A DNA stretch of 54,021 bases from Neocallimastix lanati (nom. inval.) (Eukaryota; Neocallimastigomycota; Neocallimastigomycetes; Neocallimastigales; Neocallimastigaceae): assembly GCA_016946835.1 (NCBI GenBank), contig JACVTC010000008.1, positions 2,267,501-2,321,521 on the forward strand. The letters are read 5' to 3'. The notes under the pieces are model-generated. The model ran no database searches. It was not told the DNA's origin and saw only the letters and a list, made by a program, of their open reading frames with translations. Both the position numbers and the translations under genes were made by a program. Positions 22,748 to 32,524 of this stretch are shown piece after piece (position 1 is the first letter of the stretch; each line of letters begins with the position of its first letter).

Positions 22748-25700
22748 TCAATTGTAAGCAGTTCTATATTTATACCTGATTCTGTATTCATATTGATTCT
22801 TTTTATAATTAGTTCTAAATCCTGAGATTTCAATTATATCATTAACAGATTCATCATGAGTTCTTCTTTTTAAAAACTTTTGAGGCGTTGGAATAAAAGG
22901 TTCTAACTCCGAAACATGGAATATATGATGATGTTTTGGAAAAGGTGACCTTTTAATATCTATTTTATAATTATGATTATTCAGAACATCTATTACTTTA
23001 TATGGTCCATATTTACAAGGAGCTAACTTTGAACTATCTTCGATATTTAGTGATGGAGGAGCTTGTATCCAAACTAAATCATTTTCTTTAAATATTGGAG
23101 GTGGCATTCTCTTTTTATCTGCGTGTATTTTATATAGTTCTTTTGACCTTAATAAAACATCTTTAATATGATTAAAGTTCATACTTAAGTCCTTAATAAT
23201 TTTATTATTAGTATCAATATCAGGTAATAAGAAAAATTCATCCATAGATGGATGAAACCCATAATTAATAAAGAAGGGTGTTTCTTTTGTAGATTCATTA
23301 ATGGAGTTATTATAAACAAATTCAGCAAGGTGAATCCATTCAATCCAATCATCATGATAATATGATCTTGAGTAAGCTCTTAAATATTGTTCAATAAAAG
23401 AATTACATCTTTCAACTTGACCAACTGTTTCATGATGGTCAGTTGTAGCGATTTTTGATTTAATGTTTAAATATTCCATTACTTCTTTCCAAAGAGCGCT
23501 TGTAAATTGAGATCCTCTATCTGTATACAAATCACAAGGCAATCCGTGTAGTTTAAATATATTTGTAATGAAAGCTTTGGCAGTTTGTTTGGCATCAGGT
23601 ATTTGTTTAAATGGAATTAAATGTATCATCTTAGAGAAACGATCAACAACTACCATAATAACGGTGTATCCTTTAGAATAAGGAAGACCACATAGGAAAT
23701 CAATTTCGATAGACTTCCAAGGTCTATCGGGAGTATCTAAAGGTTGTAAAAGACCATATTTCCTATGTCTATTAACCTTGTTTCTTGCACAACATTCACA
23801 AGAATTAACATAACTTGTAACATCTTCATGTATTTTTGGCCACCAAAAGTTTCTTGTAATTAGTTCTAAAGTTCTTCTTATACCAAGATGTCCAGAAGCG
23901 GGTTTTTCATGATATTTTTCTAAAATTTCTAATCTAAGTGATTCAGGAATATAAATTAAATTGTTATATAATATAATATTATCTTTTATTTTAAATCTTT
24001 CCATTTTCCTAAATGGTTTATAAGCATAATTATTTTTAACATTGTTTTCACTAAAGTATAATTTAATATCTTCAGCAGTAGCATCTTCTTTAATAGCATC
24101 AATAATTTTTTCTAGTAAATTACTCATAATTCCTATAAAACAGGGAACTTCTTTTACATTTTTAATATCTAATATATTTTCTGGTTTAATATCTTCGTTA
24201 TTCTTCATATAGTCAGGTCTTCTTGAAAGACTATCTGGTTTCCCATTTTTTGTTCCTTGTCTATATATAAGTTGGAAATCATATTCCTGAAAGAATAAGT
24301 GCCATCTATGCTGTCTTTGATTACCAACTTTTCCTCCTAAAGTATAGATTAAATTCCTATGGTCAGTATAGACAGTAATTTTATGTTTTGCACCAAGTAG
24401 AAGATGTCGCCAAGTTAAGAAAGAATCTCTAATAGCTAATAACTCTTTTTCTGTAATGGTATAATTTATTTCGGAGCCTTGTAAACTTCTTGAAAAGTAA
24501 GCAACAGGATGTAATTTATTATTTTCATCTTTCTGAGATAAAACAGCACCTATAGCATAGTTACTTGCATCACATTCTACTATGAATGGTTTAGTTACAT
24601 CTGGGTGATGTAGTACTGGAGAAGTAGTTAATTTACTTTTTAATAATTTAAATGAATTTCCACAATTTGTATCCCAAATAAATTTTGTATTTTTTCTTGT
24701 TAAATTATGGAGAGGCTTAGCTATTTTTGCAAAATTTTTTACAAATCTCCTATAGTAATTACATAAGCCTAAAAATCGTTGTACTTCTTTAATATTTTTC
24801 GGAGTTGGCCACTCTTCTATAGATTTAATTTTCTTTGGGTCAGTAGATACACCATCACCAGATAAAATGTAACCTAGGAATTCAACTTTTTCTTTATCGA
24901 ATTCACATTTTTCTAATTTTGCGTATAAATTATTATTAATTAAAGTTTGTAATACATTTCTTACTTGTTTGTGATGTTCTTCCAAATCCTCAGAATAAAT
25001 TAAAATATCATCCAAATATAAAATAACACTTTTTTCCAAATAAGGTCTGAGTACAGAATTAATAAATGATTGAAAAGTGGCTGGGGCATTTTTCAACCCA
25101 AAAGGCATTACGAGATATTCGTAATGACCATATTTAGTTCGAAAAGCTGTTTTATATTCATCCCCCTCTTTTATACGAATTAGGTTATAGGCAGATCTTA
25201 GATCTAATTTTGTGAAATATTTTGCACCTTTAACCTTTTCAATAATATCATTAATAAGTGGAAGAGGATATGAATTTCTAATGGTAACAGCGTTTAACTT
25301 TTTGTAATCCACACACAATCTTAAAGAACCATCTTTCTTTTTTTGAAATAAGACAGGATAACCAGCTGGAGATTCAGAAGGTCTAATAAATCCCTTCTTT
25401 AAATTTTCTTCTATATATTCTTTTAAAACTTTATTTTCTTCTTCAGATAATGGGTAGATAGGTCCGTAATGAAGAGAAGCATCCTTTTCTAAAACTATTT
25501 TACAGTCAGTTAAACGATGTGGCGGTAGTTTATCTGCTTCTTTCTTACTAAATACAACAGCCAAATCTCGATATTGAAGCGGAATATTTTCGATTTTTAT
25601 ATCTTCAATATCTTCTTCATAATTTTCTTTATTTGTTAAAAATGAATAAATTAAATAATTATAGTTAAATTTATTATTAATTTTATATTTTTTATTTTGG

Positions 25701-26478
25701 TGATTGTTTTTTAATTTAAAAAATATTTTATTGGTTAAAAAATTAAATTTTTTATGAAGAAATTTTTTATATTTATTAAGTTTAAAATTTAATTTATTTT
25801 GATTAAAATTTTTGAAATTTTTTGAATTTTTTGTATAATTAAATTTTTTTATGAATTTATGTTTTAAAAAATAATTTTTTAAAAATCTTTTTATCACTGA
25901 ATTAAACCGAGAATAATATTGTGGATTTTTATTAGTATTTTTATTAATTTTGTTATAAAAGTGAGAATTTAAATAAGAATATAGGAAGTTTTTATCATAG
26001 TCATAATGAATATTAAACTTCCTCATAAATTGGTTTCCAAAAAGTAGTTTTGTTGGGATACAATTCGAAATTAAAAATTTTTCTCTGAAATTTTTAAAAT
26101 AAACTCTTTTATTTTCATTAATTTTGATTTGAAATTTTTGCCAAACATAATTCTTTATCTGGGTTGTATCACCAGAAATTCCTTTGACTAAAATTTTTGA
26201 TTTTAAATTATATTTTTTCAATTTTAATGTTTTTACTAATTCTTCTGTAATAAAATTACAGAAGGAGCCTGAATCTAACATCGATTCAGTTTTTAATTTA
26301 TTATTATCATTTTTAATATTTTTTATATTATTTGAAAATGTTGTTGGAATATATGTATCAAATAAAAGGAAAGTTGAAGGTAATTTTTTATTTACTACAT
26401 TATTAAATGTAGGAAAATTATAATGAAGAATTCTTGTGTTTTTTATTATATTGGACTTCTGTTGAAGTCCATTGTTTA
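22748..26478 (-). CDS. Gypsy 2 pol polyprotein (protease, RT, RNase H, integrase), truncated tail
   Basis: The frame is open from the gag stop through the first Met at 26281 to a stop at 22748. Protease MLDSGS is followed by a long Lys/Asn/Phe-rich linker. RT has LDLRSAYNLIRI, MPFGLKNAPATFQ and YLDDILIYSED. RNase H has VECDASNYAIGAVLS, EKELLAIRDS and YTDHRNL. Integrase has H..H with [27 protein letters not shown] and FIEQYLRAY. The C-terminus resembles a weak chromodomain (DIIEISGFR...YEYRIRYKYRTAYN), but TGA at 22750-22748 stops it where Trp is expected. The same frame continues VPSDEVENNPRN for about 34 codons to TAA near 22648. Otherwise intact, with both LTRs, so it was recently active. 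It may still be, if the chromodomain tail is dispensable. Confidence 0.92.
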
Positions 26479-27553
26479 GTTTTTTGTTTTATTATTATTG
26501 CTACTAGTTTTATTACTATTATAATTGTTATTATTGTAATTATTATTATAATTACTTTTGTTATTATAATTGTTATTAGAATTATAATTTTTATCATGAT
26601 TAATATGGGTACTAACGTGTTTTGAATGTTTATTATTACTGCTTCTAAAAAGTTTTGAATTACCATTATTTGTTTTTATTTGATTTTTTGTTTTTAATGT
26701 ATTTTCAAGTAAAATACATTTAGTATAAATAGTACCAAGATCAACAGGGAATTCTTCCATTTCTTCAATTACTTCTTGGAATTTTGAATGTAACCCATTA
26801 TAAAAAATTAAAACTAAGGCTTCTTCACTGAATCCAAGACCATTCGAAAGAGTTCTAAATTGTTCAATATAATCATTTATTTTCCCATAATTATGTTTCA
26901 ATTTTATTAATTGAATCTTAGCTAATTTTTTGCTTGCAACGTTGGAAAATGCTTTTCTTAATTCAGTAGTCAATTCAGAAAGAGTTTTTGGGTTAGTATC
27001 CTTGTACGTAGCTAGATACCAATTACGAGCGCCATCCCTCAATCGGGATTTAATAAAGTTAATTTTGATATCTTCTGTAGCTTCTGAATTTGGATATGTT
27101 TTAAAAGTATCTTCACAAAGTTGACAGAATAGATCAGTTTCTTTAGTATCTCCAGAGAAAAATCCAGGTTCAGGAACTTGTTGTAAACGGTTTGAAAAAG
27201 CATTCCTCATAATAACATCATTGTCATCATCACGTCTAGTAGTGGTAGATACATTATCCTCTTGTGTTTGACTAGTAGAAGGAATATTATTTGTAGCAAT
27301 ATTTATATTTAACTTTTCATCTAAAATTTTTGTTAAATTAGATAATTGATTAATAATATTTTTATTATCTTTGTAAAGTGTATAAAGTTTTTTTTTGTAA
27401 GTCCTTGTTATATTCATTAAAATCTTCTTTTAATAAAAAACTATCATTAACAGAAGAAGCCAATTCGGATACAGTAACTTGGGCGTCAGACCTTAATTTA
27501 TTAACTTCTGACATTGGAGCAATGTCAGCCCATACATTATTGTAAAAAGACAT
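26476..27553 (-). pseudogene. Gypsy 2 gag, one homopolymer frameshift
   Basis: Gag starts at ATG 27553 (MSFYNNVWADIAPMSEVNKL), just inside the 5' LTR. It shifts by one base in the T9 run (27388-27396, A9 in the coding strand) and continues to the stop at 26476-26478. The core shows the retrotransposon-gag pattern: GFFSGDTKETDLFCQLCEDT, RDGARNWYLATY, LRKAFSN and the KLKHNYGKINDYIEQFRTLS helix region. An Asn-rich tail (about 60 residues) replaces the usual CCHC knuckle, which I do not find. The shift could be real decay or a homopolymer error. Confidence 0.85.
26479..26485 (-). promoter_or_regulatory. -1 ribosomal frameshift heptamer A-AAA-AAC at the gag/pol border
   Basis: The last gag codons are ACA AAA AAC followed at once by the TAA stop. 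This gives the canonical X-XXY-YYZ slippery heptamer A AAA AAC in the gag frame. Slipping back one base continues CTA AAC AAT GGA..., a frame that stays open to the protease and is exactly the pol frame (204 nt to Met 26281). Pol is thus probably made as a gag-pol fusion. Confidence 0.7.
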
Positions 27554-27577
27554 ATTAAAGTAGTAACCAAAACTAGG

Positions 27578-27589
27578 GTAAGGTTATTG
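27578..27589 (-). promoter_or_regulatory. Candidate self-priming primer-binding site of gypsy 2
   Basis: On the minus strand the LTR end plus next bases read CAATAACCTTAC. This 12-mer is perfectly complementary to GTAAGGTTATTG inside the same LTR (27835-27824). No tRNA-type TGG primer site is present. Position, length and distance from the TATA box fit Tf1-like self-priming. Function inferred. Confidence 0.6.
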
Positions 27590-28323
27590 TTAAAATTAAG
27601 ATATAAAATAGTTTTATGATTAATAACGTTACTAGGTTAATATGTTGAATTATATATTAATAATCCAACAATAATTAATTAATAATAATATAAAAATAAT
27701 ATAAGATAAATAGTTAAGTTATTTAAACACTTAATATCTAAGAATATTTTAAATAATAATTTCTTTGAAGGATTTATGAAAATATTTATTTATTGAATTA
27801 TTAGTATATAATTATTGTAAGTACAATAACCTTACAAAGAACATAAAAGATAGATTTTTACATCTTTCTTTTATACTTTGTAAGTTACATAATAATAATA
27901 TTTAATTATAAGATATTAATAATATAGTAATATGAATATTAATAAAATATTAAGATAATAACAATATCGATATGTTTAAAATATTTAATATAACTAAATA
28001 AATTTAATTTATAATTATATAATTAATTTGAATAATTAAAAATAGTAGTTAATATATATGATGTAAACATATATATAAACATAATATAAATAAATACATG
28101 TGACGTCATATGTAGATAATTGAAATTATTAATATAAATCTTATTTACTAATATTCTCAGAATTATTAGGCCTAAGATAATTCCTTAAATATTAAATAAG
28201 AATTTATATTAATTATTAATTATTTAAATATATATATTATTTATAATTAAATAAATAATGTTTGTTAACTATTGAAATGTAAATAACTGAAATTGAGATT
28301 TCAATTCAGTTATAATTTCAACA
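27588..28323 (-). repeat. Gypsy 2 5' LTR with TATA box and putative transcript start
   Basis: 736 bp. The minus strand holds TATAAAAG (27875-27868), and 40 nt after its first base begins GTAAGGTTATTG (27835-27824). This is the likely RNA 5' end, because it is complementary to the primer-binding segment beyond the LTR. Confidence 0.9.
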
Positions 28324-28853
28324 CTTGGAATAGTAATTGAAAGATAATAATATTAGAATTTTTTAATATCTAAAATTTTCATTTCTTTCTGTTTTATAAT
28401 AATCTGATTCATTTGGAATTGTATCAAATGTTGTTACTTTTTGAGGCATTTTTTATTTATATTTCTTAATATTTGAGATCTTACTGTATCATATTCAGGA
28501 CACAAAAAACCAACTTCTTTAGAAATTTCATTAAATATTCGCTTTGTTCTTATATCAAAAGGGATAGAACTTTTTCTTCTTTCTTCTTTAATTCTATGTT
28601 TTGTTATTGATATAGATCAATCACACTCTTTTTCAAGATGATTATGAAAATCTTCATAATTTAGGATCTCATTCTTATTGTTTAAAATAATAAAAGATTT
28701 ACATTTATTTTTTGTTTTGTATTCAGTGCATCTATATACTTTTGAATTATTTTTCTTTAAAGTTGAAAAATTAAATTTAAATTTTTTATTTATAATAACT
28801 TGTTCTTTTCCTCTATTAGTTTCACTAAATTCAATTATTAGATTTTCATCCAT
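28324..28853 (-). pseudogene. MULE-1 transposase, N-terminal part (FLYWCH zinc finger)
   Basis: From ATG 28853 the frame encodes a FLYWCH-like zinc finger: YRCTEYKTKNKCKSFIIL then DFHNHLEKECD (C..C....H.H pattern). This is about 70 percent identical by eye to the start of the MULE-2 protein at 30270. A TGA at 28619-28617 interrupts it. The same frame then continues with KHRIKEE, IFNEISKEVGFLCPEYDTVRSQILRNIN (about 28610-28455) before shifting near 28450. The segment ends LLFQ at 28324, exactly where gypsy element 2 begins. The next residues are found at 21278. This is the 5' third of the split gene. Confidence 0.85.
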
Positions 28854-29423
28854 TTAATATCAATTTTAATAATAAATTTAATTATAAATTTTAATTAATA
28901 TTATTGCTGTAATCTTTTTAACCATTATATAAAATATTTATAATTATATTTTACTTTTTAATGATTAAAAAATAAAATATTTATTTATTTAATTATTTCT
29001 ATTATTTCTATTTATTTTGTTCTATTTATTTTTTTCCTGAATAATTTATTTAGTTTTCTTTTTTATTTTTTTATTATTATCTTTTTTTTTTTTTTTTTTG
29101 ATAAACCTTTATAAATTAATATGTGATTATTATTATTTTTATAAATATATTTATTTCTTTTTTATTATAATTTTTTAAATACATATTTAAATATATTAAT
29201 TGCAATTTTTCTTTATTATTCAATTATATATTTAAATATGTTCATTATTTTTTTTTTTTTTTTAATTGTATATATAATTATTTAATTATTTATATATTTA
29301 TTTATTATTGTATAGTATGGCTTTATTTTATAATAATTAAAAGCCACATTAAGAAATGAATTATCTACAAAAGGGGGTGTGTCATTTCGAAAATTTTTAT
29401 TACATAAATTTGTATTTTGTTGT

Positions 29424-29588
29424 GGGGAGTGTGCATTTCGAAAATTTTTATTACAAAAATTTGTATTTTGTTGTATGGCTTAAATATTTTTAATTTTAAG
29501 CCACTTAATTTTATTAAAAATTTAATGAATAATAATTAATTAATTAATTAAATAAAATTACAATTCTCAAAAATTTTCAAACACGTAA
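29424..29588 (+). repeat. MULE-2 left terminal inverted repeat
   Basis: Starts GGGGAGTGTGCATTTCG and ends ...AAACACGTAAT. Matches the reverse complement of 34918-35083 with only a few differences. Preceded by an extra 51-bp terminal copy at 29373-29423. The next 200 bp (29590-29790) contain three short direct repeats of GGCGAAATTCAACT type (29732-29785). Confidence 0.92.
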
Positions 29589-30269
29589 TCTTACGTGGGG
29601 CGTATATCTAATTGTATCATAATTTTGTGGCTATTTTCTACAATTTTTAAAAAGCCATATATTCACATTATGGCGTGAATAATAAATGTGGTGATATTTT
29701 ATGACGAAAATTTATAAGCCACCAAGAATTTGGCGAAATTCAACTGGACGAAATTCAACTTTTGGCGAAATACAACACTTCAATAAATAATAATTAGGTT
29801 AGGTATTTCTATTTAACATTGAAAAATAAAATAAAAAATAAATAAACATTTATTTTTTAATGCTTAAAAAATAAAATAAAAATAAGAAATAAGAAAACTT
29901 TTTTTTTAAACATTGAAAAATAAAATAAAAATAAATAAACATTTTATTATTTAATGCTTAAAAAATAAAATAAATAAATAAACATTTTATTATTTAATGC
30001 TTAAAAAATAAAATAAATAAATAAAAATTTATTTTTTAAGCATTAAAAAATAAAAAAAATAAAATAAAATAAAAAATAAAAATAAATAAATAAAATAGTA
30101 AATAAAGAAATAATAAATAATTAATAATTAAATAATTATTTAAATAATTATATAATTAATTAAAAAAAGGTTTATTATTTTAAATATTAAAAAAAAAAAA
30201 AAAAAAAAAGTTTCAAAGCATTTAAAAGTATATTTATTAAAACATTTTATTGAAAAATTTTAATTATTA

Positions 30270-31690
30270 ATGGAAGACAATATTGAAATTGTAATAAGTG
30301 AAACAAATCGAGGAAATGAACAAATTATTATTAATAAAAAATACAAATTTAATTTTTCATTTCAAAGGAAAGATAAATCAAAAATTTATAGATGCACTGA
30401 ATATAAGACTTTAAATAAATGTAAATCTTTAATTATTTTAAATGATAAAAAGGAGGTTTTAAAATATGAAAGTTTACATAACCATCTCGAAAAAGAAATT
30501 GATGTGCCTATATCAGTAGCAAAGCATAAAATTAAGGAAGAAATTAAGAAAAATTCAATTCCTATGGATATAAAACCTAAACATATATTTAATGCCGTTT
30601 CTCAAGAAATGGGACTTATATGTTCCGAATATAGTACAATTAGATCCCAAATAATAAGAAATATAAATAAACAATTTCCTCCAAACATAAAAGGTTTTGA
30701 TGATATTCCCATTGAATCAGAATATTATAAAACTAAAAGAAATGAAAATTTTATGATATTTAAAAATACTGATCTAATAATCTTTCAATCACCATTCCAA
30801 GCATATTTATTTTCGAATTATCATAATAGTATATTTGCGGACGGTACATTTTATGCAGCACCGAAATTTAGTTATCAATTATTTATAACAAGAACTTATG
30901 TTGGGGAATTTAATATGTTTTACACTACTTCCATTTCTATATTAAAAAATAAAAAACAATCTACATATGAAACATTATATAAAGAAATAAAAAAAAAAAA
31001 TGCAAATAAATTTAGGAGTAAAACATTAATTATTACAATTAATTTTCATTGTGATTTTGAACAAGGTATATCTAATGCTGTAAAAAAAGTTTTTCCCAAT
31101 ATAAATATTAAATATTGTGTTTGGCATTACAAAAGATCATTAGAAAAACAAAAAAATATATTATGTTATCATGAAGTGAAGAATAATAATGATGTATATA
31201 TTTATTATAAAGCTATTTCGAACTTACCGTTTATAAACCCTAACTATATATTTGATATTTATATTATAATAAAAAGAATTTGTCAAAAAAAAAAGTATAA
31301 TATTTTCTGCAATTTTTAGAATATTTTAATAAAGATTATTTACTTAAGTATAATGTTAATAATTGGAATTATTATGAAAATATAGAGCATTTAACAAACA
31401 ATGCATCAGAATCTTATAATAGCTACTTAAATAATATATTTCCAAATAAACCTTTATTTTATAAATTAATATATATATTAAAAGAAGAAGAAAACTTATC
31501 TTATAATGATTATCAAAGAGAACTAAAGGAAATTGGAAAAAAAAACAAAAAATATTTAGTGCAACTGATGAAATTAAAATTTTAATTGAAAATTACAAAA
31601 GTAAGGAAATAAATTTATTTTATAATGGATACAACAGAAATGAATTAATTAAATTATAGAAAGAATGTTTAATTGATTTAAACGATATAA
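30270..31690 (+). pseudogene. MULE-2 transposase (FLYWCH zinc finger plus MULE DDE domain), one frameshift
   Basis: ATG 30270 opens a 349-codon frame ending at 31319. It starts with a FLYWCH finger (YRCTEYKTLNKCKSLIIL, then HNHLEKEID). A helical region follows (IFNAVSQEMGLICSEYSTIR). The transposase core has IFADGTFYAAP (first catalytic Asp), HCDFEQGISNAVKKVFPNIN (second Asp) and YCVWHYKRSLEKQ (C..H element). The protein shifts frame in the A10 run at 31285-31294 and continues FLEYFNKDYLLKYNVNNW and NNASESYNSYLNNIFP (third acidic residue, Glu) to about 31690. With that shift repaired, a full-length transposase of about 470 aa would result, so it may be a very recent mutation or a homopolymer sequencing error. 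It is the best template for reading the shattered MULE-1 gene. Confidence 0.88.
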
Positions 31691-32110
31691 ATATTAATTT
31701 AAAATAAATAATCTTAATTTAAAAAAATGCTAGAAAAATAAAAATTTATTTATTTTATATTTATATTTATAATCGTTTAAATAATAATTAAATAATCTTA
31801 ATTTAAAAAAATGCTAGAAAAATACAAATTTATTTACCTATTGTGTTTATTTAATAATCTTAATAGAAACTATCTTTTAGTTATTTTTATTAAGTAATTT
31901 ATAACTAAAACCGATTTATTTAATACTAGTTAAAATTTTATTAATATCAATATCAATATTATATAATTATAAATTTTATTAATATCAATATCAATATTAT
32001 ATTATTATAAATTTTATTAATATCAATATCAATATTATATTATTATAAATTTTATTAATATCAATATCAATATTATATTATTATAAATTTTATTAATATC
32101 AATATACTTT
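31690..32110 (+). repeat. Short tandem repeats downstream of the transposase
   Basis: A unit with AATAATCTTAATTTAAAAAA and ATGCTAGAAAAATA occurs twice (about 31705-31750 and 31792-31835). Then a 38-bp unit (ATAAATTTTATTAATATCAA...) repeats about four times between 31960 and 32105. Non-coding, inside MULE-2. Confidence 0.8.
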
Positions 32111-32524
32111 TCATAATTAATTATGTTATTAAAAATATTAAATTCAATAAAAGATTTTTATTATTTTATTAAAATTATAATTGTTATTATTATATTTTAA
32201 TAATAATTGATTCATATTGATCAAACATTATAAATATTACTATGCAAATAATTAATTATTTTAATAGGATCAATTATTCAACTCTTATTGTTTTAATTTT
32301 TAATTCTTATATCATTTAAATTAATATATACATATATATCGTTTATGAAAATATGAATTATAAATAATTAAAATTATTTACTTTTCATTTAAATGTTTTT
32401 ATTTACTATAATAAAATATAATAATTAAAAGACAAACGTTATTATAACTAATTTTTTTTTTTTTTTTAGAAAAATAAATGAAAAAAATTAAAATATATAA
32501 GATTCCTATATATATAAAATAATT

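Larger units (their letters stand above)
21279..28323 (-). mobile_element. Gypsy element 2: Ty3/gypsy element, 7045 bp, minus strand
   Basis: LTRs of 735 bp (21279-22013) and 736 bp (27588-28323) are nearly identical: I find one A insertion (near 27933) and one A/G difference (near 21958/28260). The 5-bp target duplication CTTGG is perfect (21274-21278, 28324-28328), and removing the element restores the MULE-1 transposase frame. Gag and pol are on the minus strand in different frames. A polypurine tract (GGGAGGG, minus strand, about 22023-22017) abuts the 3' LTR, and a T61 run (22561-22621) lies downstream of pol. It inserted within 47 bp of gypsy 1. Confidence 0.95.
13697..29363 (-). mobile_element. 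MULE-1: Mutator-like DNA transposon split by two gypsy elements
   Basis: The ends share an inverted motif. Left, plus strand near 13701: GTGCATTTCTCAATGTGGC. Right, minus strand near 29360: TTCATTTCTTAATGTGGC. Between them, after subtracting the two LTR retrotransposons (14947-21231 and 21279-28323), about 2.3 kb remains, containing a FLYWCH-MULE transposase gene on the minus strand in three pieces. The end sequences belong to the same GTGCATTTC...GTGGC type as MULE-2 (29373-35083). Exact ends and target duplication are not resolved, partly because MULE-2 inserted at its right end. It is inactive. Confidence 0.7.
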
